Origin: Ralstonia sp. TCR112
GTDB lineage: Bacteria > Pseudomonadota > Gammaproteobacteria > Burkholderiales > Burkholderiaceae
Direction: 5' to 3'
DNA length: 64,000 nucleotides
NCBI RefSeq assembly: GCF_007997035.1
Contig: NZ_VOSS01000032.1
Span: 1-64,000, forward strand
Shown here: in pieces, positions 9,115 through 20,111 of the stretch
How the letters are laid out: each line of letters opens with the position of its first letter
How positions within the stretch are numbered: position 1 is the stretch's first letter
Made by a program: the position numbers and the translations under genes
The notes under the pieces: model-generated
Database searches by the model: none
Told to the model about the DNA's origin: nothing
What the model saw: only the letters and a program-made list of their open reading frames with translations

Positions 9115-9471
9115 ATGAACAAAAATGACTCGCGTCTGCGCCGTGCACGTCAGACCCGCCTGAAAATTGCGGAACTGAGCGTCGCCCGTCTGGCTGTGCA
9201 CCGTACGAACCTGCACATTTATGCGCAGGTCTTCTCGGAAGATGGCACCAAGGTCCTGGCTTCGGCCTCGACTGCGGAAGCCGAAGTCCGCAAGGAACTG
9301 AACGGCAACGGTGGCAACACCGCTGCTGCCACCCTGGTGGGTAAGCGTATCGCTGAGAAGGCGAAGGCTGCCGGCATCGAAGCCGTGGCGTTCGATCGCT
9401 CGGGTTTCCGTTATCACGGTCGCGTGAAGGCTCTGGCCGACGCGGCACGCGAAGCTGGCCTGAAGTTCTAA
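9115..9471 (+). CDS. rplR: 50S ribosomal protein L18
   Basis: L18 (118 residues) bridges 5S and 23S rRNA. The ATG at 9115 ([18 protein letters not shown]) is chosen; a GTG at 9106 in the same frame would add three residues and sits too close to the AAGGG site. The conserved [21 protein letters not shown]-terminus is intact. Confidence 0.97.
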   Translation: MNKNDSRLRRARQTRLKIAELSVARLAVHRTNLHIYAQVFSEDGTKVLASASTAEAEVRKELNGNGGNTAAATLVGKRIAEKAKAAGIEAVAFDRSGFRYHGRVKALADAAREAGLKF

Positions 9472-9492
9472 GCCGGCATAGAGGATATCGTC

Positions 9493-10011
9493 ATGGCAAA
9501 AATTCAACCTAAGGTCCAAGGGGACGAACGCGACGACGGTCTTCGCGAGAAGATGATCGCGGTCAACCGTGTGACCAAGGTGGTCAAGGGCGGCCGGATT
9601 CTCGGTTTCGCCGCTCTGACTGTGGTCGGCGACGGCGACGGCCGTATCGGCATGGGCAAGGGTAAGGCTAAGGAAGTCCCGGTGGCCGTGCAGAAGGCAA
9701 TGGACGAAGCCCGTCGTAAGATGGTCAAGGTCCCGCTGAAGAACGGTACGCTGCAGCACGAAGTGGTTGGCAAGCATGGCGCCGCAAAGGTGCAGATGAT
9801 GCCCGCGAAGGACGGTACTGGCGTGATCGCCGGCGGTCCGATGCGCGCCATCTTCGAAGTGATGGGCGTGACGAACATCGTGACCAAGTCGCACGGTTCG
9901 ACCAATCCTTACAACATGGTGCGCGCAACGCTGGATGGCCTGCGCAAGATGAGCACCCCGGCCGAAGTTGCTGCCAAGCGTGGCAAGTCGGTCGAAGAGA
10001 TCCTCGGCTAA
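9493..10011 (+). CDS. rpsE: 30S ribosomal protein S5
   Basis: S5 (172 residues) helps form the mRNA entry channel and affects decoding fidelity. Double-stranded RNA-binding fold near residues 18-80 with [20 protein letters not shown], then [20 protein letters not shown]. The C-terminal domain with [16 protein letters not shown] is complete. Confidence 0.99.
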
Positions 10012-10033
10012 GCCGAAGGGATAGGTGAACGAT

Positions 10034-10216
10034 ATGTCGCAGAAAACCGTGAAAGTCCAACTCGTGCGCAGCCTGATCGGTACGCGCGAAGACCACCGCG
10101 CCACGGTGCGCGGCCTGGGCCTGCGCCGCATGAACTCGGTGTCCGAATTGCAGGACACGCCCGCAGTGCGCGGCATGATCAACAAGGTGTCCTACCTGGT
10201 CAAGGTCATCGGCTAA
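10034..10216 (+). CDS. rpmD: 50S ribosomal protein L30
   Basis: L30 (60 residues) is a small 50S surface protein. The ATG at 10034 gives [17 protein letters not shown], the family start; a GTG nine bases upstream (10025) is in frame but less likely. The core [19 protein letters not shown] is conserved. rplO begins 18 bases after the stop. Confidence 0.97.
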   Translation: MSQKTVKVQLVRSLIGTREDHRATVRGLGLRRMNSVSELQDTPAVRGMINKVSYLVKVIG

Positions 10217-10234
10217 GGCAAGACGGAGAAGAGC

Positions 10235-10666
10235 ATGCAACTGAATAACCTGAAGCCGGCAGCCGGCTCCAAGCACGCCAAGCGCCGCGTTGGTCGCGGT
10301 ATTGGTTCGGGCCTGGGCAAGACGGCTGGTCGTGGTCACAAGGGTCAGAAGTCGCGTTCGGGTGGTTTCCACAAGGTCGGCTTCGAAGGCGGCCAGATGC
10401 CCCTGCATCGTCGTCTGCCCAAGCGCGGTTTCACCTCGCTGACCAAGGAATTCACCGCTGAAGTGCGTCTGGGCGACCTGGCGGGCCTGCCGATCGAAGA
10501 AATCGATCTGCTGTCCCTCAAGCAAGCCGGCCTCGTTGGCGAGATGGTCAAGAGCGCCAAGGTGATCCTGTCGGGCGAAATCGACAAGAAGGTAACTCTG
10601 AAGGGTATCGGCGCGACGGCTGGGGCGAAAGCCGCAATCGAAGCGGCTGGTGGCTCGCTGGCCTAA
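10235..10666 (+). CDS. rplO: 50S ribosomal protein L15
   Basis: L15 (143 residues) is a late-assembly 50S protein with a long basic N-terminal extension. The glycine/arginine-rich region [20 protein letters not shown] and [15 protein letters not shown] are typical. It precedes secY by 33 bases, the usual order, so ribosome and translocon synthesis are transcriptionally linked. Confidence 0.98.
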   Translation: MQLNNLKPAAGSKHAKRRVGRGIGSGLGKTAGRGHKGQKSRSGGFHKVGFEGGQMPLHRRLPKRGFTSLTKEFTAEVRLGDLAGLPIEEIDLLSLKQAGLVGEMVKSAKVILSGEIDKKVTLKGIGATAGAKAAIEAAGGSLA

Positions 10667-10699
10667 TAGCCTGCTGTTTTACACTGACGGAGCATCCGT

Positions 10700-12046
10700 T
10701 TGGCCACGGCGAAACCTAATGTGATGGCCCAGGCCAAGAACACGGCCAAGTACGGCGATCTTCGCCGTCGGCTGGTGTTCCTGGTTCTGGCATTGCTGGT
10801 GTACCGGATCGGCGCGCACATTCCTGTGCCGGGTATCGATCCGGATCAACTGGCGCAGCTTTTCCAACGGCAGTCGGGCGGCATCCTCGGGATGTTCAAC
10901 CTGTTCTCCGGCGGCGCGCTGTCGCGTTTCACGGTGTTTGCGCTGGGGATCATGCCGTACATTTCGGCGTCGATCATCATGCAACTGCTGACGATCGTGT
11001 TGCCGCAGCTGGAATCGTTGAAGAAGGAAGGCCAAGCCGGCCAGCGCAAGATTACGCAGTACACGCGCTACGGTACGGTCGTCCTGGCAACGTTCCAGGC
11101 GCTGGGGATTGCAGTGGCACTTGAAGCGCAGCCGGGTCTGGTGTTGGATCCGGGCCTGATGTTCCGGGCAACCGCGGTGATTACGCTGGTGACGGGCACG
11201 ATGTTCCTGATGTGGCTGGGTGAGCAGATCACCGAGCGCGGTCTGGGCAACGGGATCTCGATCATCATTTTCGGCGGGATCGCTGCAGGGCTGCCCAACG
11301 CGATCGGCGGTCTGTTTGAGCTGGTGCGTACGGGATCGATGGGGATCTTCTCTGCGATCCTGGTGGTGGCAATTATTGGTGCGGTGACGTTTGTGGTCGT
11401 GTTCATTGAACGCGGCCAGCGCAAGATCCTCGTCAACTACGCCAAGCGGCAGGTTGGTAACAAGATTTATGGCGGACAGTCGTCGCATCTGCCGCTGAAG
11501 TTGAATATGGCTGGGGTGATTCCGCCGATCTTTGCATCGTCGATCATTCTGTTCCCGGCCACGATCGCGGGCTGGTTTACAGCCGGCAACTCGACGAATC
11601 CGGTTGCACGGTTCGTCAAGGATCTGGCAGCAACGCTGTCGCCGGGTCAGCCGGTGTACATCTTGCTGTATGCGGCGGCGATCATTTTCTTCTGTTTCTT
11701 CTACACCGCGCTGGTCTATAACAGCCGCGAAGTGGCGGATAACCTGAAGAAGAGTGGGGCGTTCATTCCGGGCATCCGTCCGGGCGAGCAAACCACGCGG
11801 TATATCGACAAGATTCTGGTGCGTTTGACCCTGGCAGGTGCGATCTACATCACGCTGGTGTGTCTGTTGCCGGAGTTCTTGGTGCTGCGCTGGAATGTGC
11901 CGTTCTACTTCGGTGGGACGTCTCTGTTGATCATCGTGGTTGTCACGATGGACTTCATGGCACAAGTGCAGTCCTACGTGATGTCTCAGCAGTACGAGTC
12001 TTTGATGAAGAAGGCGAATTTCAAGGGAAACCTGACGCTCCGCTAG
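10700..12046 (+). CDS. secY: Protein translocase subunit SecY
   Basis: SecY (448 residues) is the channel of the SecYEG translocon in the inner membrane. The start is a TTG at 10700 ([20 protein letters not shown]) with GGAG 8 bases upstream; the next ATG, eight codons later, lacks a site. Ten hydrophobic segments are evident, the first near residues 28-45. The plug and pore regions ([20 protein letters not shown]) and the cytoplasmic loop with [19 protein letters not shown] are conserved. A rare start codon may limit its yield relative to the ribosomal proteins. Confidence 0.98.
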   Translation: MATAKPNVMAQAKNTAKYGDLRRRLVFLVLALLVYRIGAHIPVPGIDPDQLAQLFQRQSGGILGMFNLFSGGALSRFTVFALGIMPYISASIIMQLLTIVLPQLESLKKEGQAGQRKITQYTRYGTVVLATFQALGIAVALEAQPGLVLDPGLMFRATAVITLVTGTMFLMWLGEQITERGLGNGISIIIFGGIAAGLPNAIGGLFELVRTGSMGIFSAILVVAIIGAVTFVVVFIERGQRKILVNYAKRQVGNKIYGGQSSHLPLKLNMAGVIPPIFASSIILFPATIAGWFTAGNSTNPVARFVKDLAATLSPGQPVYILLYAAAIIFFCFFYTALVYNSREVADNLKKSGAFIPGIRPGEQTTRYIDKILVRLTLAGAIYITLVCLLPEFLVLRWNVPFYFGGTSLLIIVVVTMDFMAQVQSYVMSQQYESLMKKANFKGNLTLR

Positions 12047-12072
12047 GAGTGATCGCACGAACCTGAAGGGAC

Positions 12073-12291
12073 ATGGCTAAAGATGACGTGATCCAGATGC
12101 AGGGCGAGGTGCTGGAAAACCTCCCCAACGCAACGTTTCGCGTCAAGCTAGAGAACGGCCACGTAGTGTTAGGCCATATTTCCGGCAAGATGCGTATGCA
12201 TTACATCCGCATCTTGCCCGGGGACAAGGTGACGGTCGAATTGACCCCGTATGATCTGTCCCGCGCGCGCATCGTATTCCGGGCGAAGTGA
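12073..12291 (+). CDS. infA: Translation initiation factor IF-1
   Basis: IF-1 (72 residues) is an OB-fold protein that occupies the A-site during initiation. [20 protein letters not shown] and [19 protein letters not shown] match the family. It lies between secY and rpmJ as in other beta-proteobacteria. Many relatives carry a further infA copy elsewhere; that cannot be judged from this window. Confidence 0.98.
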   Translation: MAKDDVIQMQGEVLENLPNATFRVKLENGHVVLGHISGKMRMHYIRILPGDKVTVELTPYDLSRARIVFRAK

Positions 12292-12321
12292 GCGGACTGG
12301 AATTGAAGGAAGAGGAAAATC

Positions 12322-12438
12322 ATGAAAGTGCTGGCTTCTGTTAAGCGCATTTGCCGCAACTGCAAAATCATCAAGCGCAAGGGCGTGGTGCGTGTGATCT
12401 GCTCGTCGGACCCGCGTCATAAGCAGCGCCAAGGCTAA
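12322..12438 (+). CDS. rpmJ: 50S ribosomal protein L36 (zinc-binding form)
   Basis: This 38-residue gene reads [20 protein letters not shown] followed by a conserved tail. Cys11, Cys14, Cys27 and His33 form the zinc ribbon, so it is the C-plus form, in contrast to the zinc-free S14 in the same operon. Ribosome-binding site GAGGAAAA lies just upstream. It sits between infA and rpsM. Confidence 0.97.
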   Translation: MKVLASVKRICRNCKIIKRKGVVRVICSSDPRHKQRQG

Positions 12439-12459
12439 TTTCGCAAAGAGGATTGACGA

Positions 12460-12825
12460 ATGGCACGTATCGCAGGGGTCAACATCCCCAACCACAAACA
12501 TACCGTGATTGGCCTGACGGCGATCTACGGTATTGGCCGCTCGCGCGCTCAGAAGATTTGCGAGGCTACTGGTATCCCGACCGACAAGAAGGTCAAGGAC
12601 CTGACGGATCCGGACCAGGACGCGCTCCGTAAGGAAATCGAGAAGTTCCTCGTCGAAGGCGACCTGCGCCGCGAAACGACGATGAACATCAAGCGCCTGA
12701 TGGATCTGGGCTGCTACCGTGGCGTGCGCCATCGTAAGGGCCTGCCGATGCGTGGTCAGCGTACCCGCACCAATGCCCGTACCCGTAAGGGTCCGCGCAA
12801 GGCCGGCGTCGCGCTCAAGAAGTAA
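12460..12825 (+). CDS. rpsM: 30S ribosomal protein S13
   Basis: S13 (121 residues) contacts P-site tRNA and the large subunit from the 30S head. [20 protein letters not shown], the helix-two-turn-helix region, and the C-terminal basic [19 protein letters not shown] tail are complete. The rpsM-rpsK pair is followed by a promoter and leader before rpsD. Confidence 0.99.
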
Positions 12826-12849
12826 TCCGTCGGGTAAAGGATAGGAACT

Positions 12850-13250
12850 ATGGCAAAAGCAGCGAATACCGCCGCCCAGCGCGCGCGCAAGAAGGTTCGC
12901 AAGAACGTCGCCGACGGCATCGCGCACGTTCACGCGTCGTTCAACAACACGATCATCACGATCACCGACCGTCAGGGCAACGCTCTGTCGTGGGCGACTT
13001 CGGGTGGCCAAGGCTTCAAGGGCTCGCGCAAGTCGACGCCTTTCGCTGCTCAGGTGGCAGCCGAGAGTGCTGGCCGCGTGGCGCAGGACCAAGGCATCAA
13101 GAACCTGGAAGTGCGCATCAAGGGCCGGGCCCGGGTCGTGAATCGGCTGTCCGTGCGCTGAATAACCTGGGTATCAAGATCCAGTTGATCGAAGACGTGA
13201 CGCCGGTGCCGCACAACGGCTGCCGTCCGCCGAAGCGCCGTCGCATCTAA
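12850..13250 (+). pseudogene. rpsK: 30S ribosomal protein S11 with a one-base frameshift
   Basis: S11 is an essential platform protein of the 30S subunit, normally 133 residues here. The first frame is good to codon 92 (VRIKG) and then runs to a false stop at 13161. From about 13124 the correct protein continues one frame over as [20 protein letters not shown] to the natural stop at 13250. The expected GGGCCCGGGCCCGGG is present as GGGCCGGGCCCGGG at 13122 onward, so one C is missing. The total of 401 bases is one short of 134 codons. Because the gene is essential and single copy, a sequencing or consensus error is much more likely than a true mutation. Confidence 0.95.
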
Positions 13251-13275
13251 GCGATTCGGCCGGCCTCGCCTGCTG

Positions 13276-13305
13276 TTGGCGGGGTCGGTCTGCGGGTGCT
13301 ATACT
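13276..13305 (+). promoter_or_regulatory. Promoter for rpsD-rpoA-rplQ
   Basis: TTGGCG (13276-13281), an 18-base spacer and TATACT (13300-13305) are found in the 201-base gap after rpsK. The transcript would carry a structured leader before rpsD. Confidence 0.55.
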
Positions 13306-13315
13306 TGCCCGCTTG

Positions 13316-13354
13316 CCTGTCTTCCGGTTCTCCGGAAGGCGGGTTTCGTCTTTT
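13316..13354 (+). promoter_or_regulatory. Stem-loop in the rpsD leader, attenuator-like
   Basis: CTTCCGG (13321-13327) pairs with CCGGAAG (13332-13338) over a 4-base loop, and five more pairs including wobbles extend the stem outward to 13316/13343. TTTCGTCTTTT follows. It lies just downstream of the predicted promoter, so it could attenuate or bind S4, but binding is inference. Confidence 0.5.
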
Positions 13355-13451
13355 CATAAGCCCACTGTTCGCAGCGGCCCTCTTATTGGGGCTGAGCGGC
13401 GGACCATCCGAGGCCGTGTGCCACGGATGACTGATAACGAAGGAACACAAC

Positions 13452-14075
13452 GTGGCACGCTATACCGGCCCCAAGGCGAAACTGTCTCGCCGTGAAGGTA
13501 CTGACCTTTTCTTGAAGAGCGCACGTCGCTCGCTCGCCGACAAGTGCAAGCTGGACAGCAAGCCTGGTCAGCACGGCCGCACTTCCGGCGCCCGCACCTC
13601 CGACTACGGCAACCAGCTGCGCGAAAAGCAGAAGGTCAAGCGCATCTATGGCGTGCTGGAGCGTCAATTCCGCCGCTACTTCGCAGAAGCCGATCGCCGC
13701 AAGGGCAACACGGGTGAAACCCTGCTGCAACTGCTGGAGTCGCGTCTGGACAACGTCGTTTACCGCATGGGCTTCGGCTCGACGCGCGCAGAAGCCCGTC
13801 AACTGGTGTCGCACAAGGCGATCCTGGTGAACGGCCAAGCTTTGAACGTTCCGTCGGCTCAGGTCAAGTCGGGCGACGTGATCGCCGTCCGCGAAAAGTC
13901 GAAGAAGCAAGTGCGTATTGCTGAATCGCTGTCGCTGGCTGAGCAGACCGGCTTCCCGATCTGGGTTTCTGTGGATGCCAAGAAGATGGAAGGCACCTTC
14001 AAGCAAGCTCCGGATCGCGCGGATATCGCTGGCGACATCAACGAAAGCCTGATCGTCGAACTGTATTCGCGTTAA
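13452..14075 (+). CDS. rpsD: 30S ribosomal protein S4
   Basis: S4 (207 residues) nucleates 30S assembly and is the alpha-operon repressor in Escherichia coli. It starts with GTG at 13452 after GAAGGAA, giving [20 protein letters not shown]. The S4 RNA-binding domain lies near residues 97-160 ([20 protein letters not shown]). The C-terminal [10 protein letters not shown] is conserved. Confidence 0.98.
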   Translation: MARYTGPKAKLSRREGTDLFLKSARRSLADKCKLDSKPGQHGRTSGARTSDYGNQLREKQKVKRIYGVLERQFRRYFAEADRRKGNTGETLLQLLESRLDNVVYRMGFGSTRAEARQLVSHKAILVNGQALNVPSAQVKSGDVIAVREKSKKQVRIAESLSLAEQTGFPIWVSVDAKKMEGTFKQAPDRADIAGDINESLIVELYSR

Positions 14076-14082
14076 TGACGAC

Positions 14083-14117
14083 GCCCGTACCGTAAGGTGC
14101 GGGCTCGTGCGCCTTTT
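14083..14117 (+). terminator. Hairpin after rpsD, weak terminator candidate
   Basis: GCCCGTACC (14083-14091) pairs with GGTGCGGGC (14096-14104) across GTAA with one G-U pair. The T run (14113-14117) comes 8 bases after the stem, so read-through to rpoA is likely. The rest of the 240-base gap to rpoA shows no gene. Confidence 0.35.
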
Positions 14118-14315
14118 TGGGGACGCTCATCGTCAACGACATTGTGTTCGAGCGCCAGCCGTATTTCGGTGTCGATGCAATCCGAATCGTTACGTGCCGC
14201 AACGTGATTGCGGCATGTGCGTCTTCCATCGCAATGTTTGTGATGGAACCTTTCCAGTCCAATCCGTCAGCCTTATCGGTGTAACGAGCCGAGGGTATTG
14301 AAATAGGACAACCTA

Positions 14316-15296
14316 ATGCAAACAGCACTCCTGAAGCCCAAAATTATTGCGGTTGAGCCGCTTGGCGATCATCACGCGAAGGTCGTCATGGAACCGTTCG
14401 AGCGCGGCTACGGCCACACGCTCGGTAACGCGCTGCGCCGCGTGCTGCTGTCGTCGATGGTCGGCTATGCCCCGACCGAGGTCACGATCGCTGGGGTCGT
14501 CCACGAATATTCCACCATCGATGGCGTGCAGGAAGACGTCGTCAACCTGCTGCTGAACCTGAAGGGCGTGGTGTTCAAGCTGCACAACCGTGATGAAGTC
14601 ACGGTGTCGCTGCGCAAGGAAGGCGAAGGTGTGGTGACCGCCGCCGATATCGAGCTGCCGCACGATGTCGAAATCATCAATCCGGGTCACGTGATCGCCA
14701 ACCTGTCGGCTGGCGGCAAGCTGGACCTGCAACTGAAGGTCGAGCAAGGCCGCGGCTACGTGCCGGGTAACGTGCGCAAGTTCGGTGACGAGTCGAGCAA
14801 GGTCATCGGCCGCATCGTGCTGGACGCCTCGTTCGCACCCGTGCGGCGCGTGTCGTACGCAGTTGAGTCTGCCCGTGTGGAGCAGCGTACTGACCTCGAC
14901 AAGCTGGTGATGAACATCGAGACCAACGGTGTGATCTCGCCGGAAGAAGCGATTCGCCAGTCGGCTCGCATTCTGGTTGATCAACTGTCGGTGTTTGCTG
15001 CACTGGAAGGTACCGAGAGCGCTGCCGAGGCCGCCGCCGCCCGCGCACCGCAGATCGATCCGATCCTGCTGCGCCCGGTCGACGATCTCGAACTGACCGT
15101 GCGTTCGGCCAACTGCCTGAAGGCCGAAAACATCTACTACATCGGCGACCTGATTCAGCGTACCGAGAACGAACTGCTCAAGACCCCGAACCTGGGTCGC
15201 AAGTCGCTCAACGAGATCAAGGAAGTCCTCGCATCGCGTGGCCTGACGCTCGGCATGAAGCTCGAGAACTGGCCGCCGGCAGGTCTCGAGAAGTAA
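14316..15296 (+). CDS. rpoA: DNA-directed RNA polymerase subunit alpha
   Basis: Alpha (326 residues) dimerises to start RNA polymerase assembly and contacts activators and UP elements. The N-terminal domain (to about 235) contains [20 protein letters not shown]; the C-terminal domain (about 250-326) contains [20 protein letters not shown] and [14 protein letters not shown], the helix-hairpin-helix surface that touches DNA and regulators. It lies between rpsD and rplQ. Confidence 0.99.
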
Positions 15297-15448
15297 GTTG
15301 TCATTGTCGCCGATGCGAGAGCATCGGCCGGTTTTCCGCCATCGCCGTTTGGGTGGCATATTGTTAAGGCTACCGGCCCGCGCCACGCCATGTTGTATGG
15401 GCGGCGGCGATAGAAGAGCTGGTCAAACACTCTTAAGAAGGAATCATC

Positions 15449-15847
15449 ATGCGTCACCGTCATGGTTTGCGGAAACTGAACCGCACCTCGTCGCACCGTC
15501 TCGCGATGCTGCGCAACATGTCCAATTCTCTGCTGCAGCACGAGCTGATCAAGACCACCCTGCCGAAGGCCAAGGAACTGCGCAAGGTTGTCGAGCCGCT
15601 GATCACGCTGGCCAAGAAGGACACCGTTGCCAACCGCCGTCTGGCATTCGCCCGTCTGCGCGACCGCGACATGGTTACCAAGCTGTTCAACGAACTGGGC
15701 CCGCGTTTCGCCACCCGCCCGGGCGGCTACACCCGCATCCTGAAGTTCGGCTTCCGCCAAGGCGACAATGCGCCGATGGCACTGGTTGAGCTGCTCGACC
15801 GTCCGGAAGTTGCCGAGGCCGTGGAAGTCGACGGCGCTGCCGAGTAA
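15449..15847 (+). CDS. rplQ: 50S ribosomal protein L17
   Basis: L17 (132 residues) is a 50S protein near the exit site. [20 protein letters not shown] and the [20 protein letters not shown] block are standard. AAGAAGGAA precedes the ATG. It is the last gene of the ribosomal cluster; a strong terminator follows at 15926. Confidence 0.98.
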   Translation: MRHRHGLRKLNRTSSHRLAMLRNMSNSLLQHELIKTTLPKAKELRKVVEPLITLAKKDTVANRRLAFARLRDRDMVTKLFNELGPRFATRPGGYTRILKFGFRQGDNAPMALVELLDRPEVAEAVEVDGAAE

Positions 15848-15925
15848 GGTCAGCCGAGTTTGCCCGTGCGACATGGCGTCGCGCTGGCCAGCCCCGGAAT
15901 GCGTGCAGCCGTGCGCATTACAATG

Positions 15926-15954
15926 AAGCCAGGATTCGCATCCTGGCTTTTTTG
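15926..15954 (+). terminator. Rho-independent terminator ending the ribosomal cluster
   Basis: A perfect 10-bp stem AAGCCAGGAT/ATCCTGGCTT (15926-15935, 15940-15949) with loop TCGC and six T bases (15948-15953). Confidence 0.9.
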
Positions 15955-16003
15955 TTGTCCGTTTCCGGCGTTCTGTCTGTCACGGAGCATCAGTGGAGTG
16001 TCT

Positions 16004-16342
16004 ATGTCCGCAGGAACCGAAGTGCTGCTGGTGCTGACCAATTTACCCGATGCCGATAGCGCGGATCGCGTGACGACGGCTGTGCTGGAATCTCGCGCAG
16101 CGGCGTGCGTCAATCGCTTGCCAGCTTGCGCGTCGACGTATTGGTGGAAGGGCGCGATCGAGCACGCCGCCGAGATTCCGCTGCTGATCAAGACCACGCG
16201 CGCGGCCTACCCTGCACTGGAAGCCGCGCTACGAAAGACGCATCCGTACGAAGTGCCCGAGATCATCGCCGTGCCGGTGGCGGCCGGCTTGCCGGCGTAT
16301 CTTGCGTGGGTGGCCGATGAAACGCGCCCGCCTTCCAATTGA
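16004..16342 (+). CDS. cutA: Divalent-cation tolerance protein CutA
   Basis: CutA1 (112 residues) is a small trimeric ferredoxin-fold protein linked genetically to copper tolerance and to DsbD in Escherichia coli; its biochemical role is unclear. The ATG at 16004 has GGAG six bases upstream; longer in-frame openings run through the terminator. Core motifs ESRAAACVNRLPACASTYWW and KTHPYEVPEIIAVPV are typical. dsbD starts 18 bases downstream, so the two are probably co-transcribed. Confidence 0.93.
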   Translation: MSAGTEVLLVLTNLPDADSADRVTTAVLESRAAACVNRLPACASTYWWKGAIEHAAEIPLLIKTTRAAYPALEAALRKTHPYEVPEIIAVPVAAGLPAYLAWVADETRPPSN

Positions 16343-16360
16343 TGTTCGATTGTTGTTGAT

Positions 16361-18190
16361 ATGACCTTCTCTTCGTTCGTGTCCGTGCGACGTGTAATGC
16401 AGTTGGTGATGCTGCTCGTCGCGGTGGCGACGCTGCAGATGCCCGCGCATGCTGCTGACGACTTTCTGCCGCCCGAGCAGGCGTTCCGCTTCTCCGCCAC
16501 GCAGGTGGACGGCCAGACCGTCGAAGTCAAGTTTGCGATTGCCGATGGTTACTACATGTACCGCGAGCGTTTCGCGGTGGCGGCGGATCCGGCAACTACC
16601 ACGCTGGCGCTGTCCGACATGCCGGCGGGCAAGGTTAAGTTCGACGAGACGTTCAATAAGGACGTCGAAACCTATCGCCATGAAGTCGCATTCCACGTAA
16701 AGGCGCAGAACGCGACGGCGCCATTCACCCTGATCGTCACGTCCCAGGGGTGCGCGGATCAGGGCCTGTGTTACCCGCCGATGAAGAGCCGGTTCCATGT
16801 GGAGCCCGCAGCGGCTTCGCCAGCAGCGCCTGCCGGTGGTGGCGAAGCGAGCTCTGGCGACGCACTCGGCCGCATTGCCAGCACGCTGGGCAGCGGCAAC
16901 CTCGGTGCGATTGCGGCGTTGTTTTTCGGGCTCGGTCTGTTGCTCACCTTCACGCCCTGTGTGCTGCCGATGCTGCCGATCCTGTCGGCGATCGTGGTCG
17001 GCGAGCACGCGACGCGTTCACGCGCAGCGATCGTGTCGGTGGCCTACGTGCTCGGTATGGCCGTTGTCTATACCGCCGTAGGTGTGGCAGCCGGCTTGGC
17101 TGGGCAGGGCCTGCAAGCTGCGCTGCAGAACGCGTGGGTGCTGGGTGCGTTTGCTGTATTGATGGTGGCGCTGTCGCTGTCGATGTTCGGGCTGTATGAA
17201 TTGCAGCTGCCGGCGGCCTGGCGCGATCACCTGACCAAGGCCTCCAGCAAGCATGGCGGCGGCGAGATTGTTGGCGCGATCGTGATGGGCGCGCTTTCGG
17301 CATTGATCGTGTCGCCGTGTGTCACGCCGGCGTTGGCCGGGGCGCTGGCCTATATCGCGCAGACCGGCAACGCTGCGATCGGCGGTATGGCGCTGTTTGC
17401 GATGTCGATCGGCATGGGCGTGCCGCTTGTGCTCGTGGGTGTCGGCGCCGGCAACTTGCTGCCGCGCGCTGGTCATTGGCTGATTGTCACCAAGGCGGTC
17501 TTCGGTTTCATCCTGCTGGCTGTGGCGCTGTGGATCGTGCAGCCGGTGTTGCCGGCGTGGGCCGTGATGATTGCGTGGGGCGGTTTGCTGATCGGTGCGG
17601 CCGTGTTTCTGCGGACCTTCGATTCCTTGCCCGACGGCGCCGGCAACGTACAGCGTTTGGGCAAGGTTGCGGGTGTACTGCTTGCGCTGGCGGGCTCAGC
17701 GCAACTGGTGGGGGTCGCTGCCGGCGGCCGCGATCCGCTACAGCCGCTGTCCGGACTGATTCGCGCATCGGCGGGCGCATCTGCGCAAGCTGAGGCACAC
17801 GGTGTGACATTCAAGCGGGTGAAGAGCATCGCTGAACTCGATGCCGAAGTGCGCAACGCAAGCGCGTCTGGCCGTGCGGTGATGCTGGATTTCTACGCCG
17901 ACTGGTGTGTGAGCTGCAAGGAGATGGAGCGCCTGACCTTTACTGATGCGCGGGTGCGCAAGGCGCTCTCCGACGTGGTGCTGCTGCAGGCCGACGTAAC
18001 GGCCAATAATGCGGACGACCAGGCGCTGCTCAAGCGCTTCGGCCTGTTCGGCCCGCCCGGCACAATCTTCTTCGATACGCAGGGGCGTGAGCTGAAGGCT
18101 CGCGTGGTCGGCTTTGAGCGCGCCGACACGTTTTTGGAGAGCCTGCGCCGCGCGCTCGGCACGACGCAGGCAGTCAAGCCGACGGCCTGA
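16361..18190 (+). CDS. dsbD: Thiol:disulfide interchange protein DsbD
   Basis: DsbD (609 residues) moves electrons from cytoplasmic thioredoxin across the inner membrane to DsbC, CcmG and other periplasmic thiol proteins. A signal peptide ends near MPAHA (about residue 31). The periplasmic alpha domain follows with CADQGLCYPP. Eight or so membrane segments carry TPCVLPMLPILS and SPCVTPALAGA with the two redox cysteines. The C-terminal thioredoxin-like domain has CVSC at residues 516-519 in YADWCVSCKEME. The start is uncertain: no clear site precedes 16361. It converges with hemB, the two stops being adjacent. Confidence 0.96.
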   Translation: MTFSSFVSVRRVMQLVMLLVAVATLQMPAHAADDFLPPEQAFRFSATQVDGQTVEVKFAIADGYYMYRERFAVAADPATTTLALSDMPAGKVKFDETFNKDVETYRHEVAFHVKAQNATAPFTLIVTSQGCADQGLCYPPMKSRFHVEPAAASPAAPAGGGEASSGDALGRIASTLGSGNLGAIAALFFGLGLLLTFTPCVLPMLPILSAIVVGEHATRSRAAIVSVAYVLGMAVVYTAVGVAAGLAGQGLQAALQNAWVLGAFAVLMVALSLSMFGLYELQLPAAWRDHLTKASSKHGGGEIVGAIVMGALSALIVSPCVTPALAGALAYIAQTGNAAIGGMALFAMSIGMGVPLVLVGVGAGNLLPRAGHWLIVTKAVFGFILLAVALWIVQPVLPAWAVMIAWGGLLIGAAVFLRTFDSLPDGAGNVQRLGKVAGVLLALAGSAQLVGVAAGGRDPLQPLSGLIRASAGASAQAEAHGVTFKRVKSIAELDAEVRNASASGRAVMLDFYADWCVSCKEMERLTFTDARVRKALSDVVLLQADVTANNADDQALLKRFGLFGPPGTIFFDTQGRELKARVVGFERADTFLESLRRALGTTQAVKPTA

Positions 18191-19336
<1,146 letters not shown>

Positions 19337-20038
19337 TTACCCCCGTTGCGCGTTTGGCGACGGGGTTTTTTTTGCCTGTTCGACTTGCGGCTGGGGCTCC
19401 AGCGCCTCGGGCAGGCACAGCCAGCCTGCAACAATTCGCTGCGCCTCTTCAATGCCGCGACGCTTCAGGCTCGAGAACAACTGCACCGTCAGCGACACAT
19501 CCCCGTCAATCTGCGCACGGTAATCGGCCAGCACCTTGCGTGCCGCCATGAGCGCGCGCGAGGCGTCGTTGTTGGTCAGCTTGTCCGCCTTCGTGAGCAG
19601 CACGTGGATCGGCTTGCCCGTTGGCAGGAACCACTCGACCATCTGGCAATCGAGGTCGGTAAACGGACGGCGCGCGTCCATCATGATGACGAGCCCGGCG
19701 AGTTGCTGGCGCGCCTGGACGTAGTCGCCCAGCAGGTGAACCCAGTGCGATTTGGTCTCGCCAGGTGCTTCGGCATAGCCGTAACCGGGGAGGTCGACCA
19801 GGAAGCCAAGCGGATCTTCCGCCTTGGCGGGCATCACCGAGAAATAGTTGATGTGCTGCGTGCGGCCCGGCGTCTTACTGGAGAAGGCCAGCCGCTTCTG
19901 GTTGCACAGGATGTTGATCGCGGTGGACTTGCCTGCGTTGGAGCGGCCCGCAAACGCGACTTCCGGCACGGCGGTCGCCGGTAAATCACGCAGATGATTG
20001 ACGGTGATGAAGAAACGGGCTTGATGCAGGAGCGACAT
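19337..20038 (-). CDS. engB: Ribosome biogenesis GTP-binding protein EngB (YsxC/YihA)
   Basis: EngB (233 residues) is an essential GTPase for 50S subunit assembly. Motifs in order: P-loop GRSNAGKST near residue 31, GRTQHIN (G2), DLPGYG (G3), TKADKL (G4). The C-terminus ends [13 protein letters not shown]; the A8 run coding its two lysines forms, on the opposite strand, a T8 tract after a hairpin. It is divergent from the cytochrome c4 gene, with a 12-bp palindrome between them. Confidence 0.96.
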   Translation of the reverse strand: MSLLHQARFFITVNHLRDLPATAVPEVAFAGRSNAGKSTAINILCNQKRLAFSSKTPGRTQHINYFSVMPAKAEDPLGFLVDLPGYGYAEAPGETKSHWVHLLGDYVQARQQLAGLVIMMDARRPFTDLDCQMVEWFLPTGKPIHVLLTKADKLTNNDASRALMAARKVLADYRAQIDGDVSLTVQLFSSLKRRGIEEAQRIVAGWLCLPEALEPQPQVEQAKKTPSPNAQRG

Positions 20039-20111
20039 GCGCGGCAGTACCTGTAAACTGCAGTTCAGAACTGCGTGGTTGCTGCGCCGCGAGGTCGCAT
20101 TGCAGAGGTGT

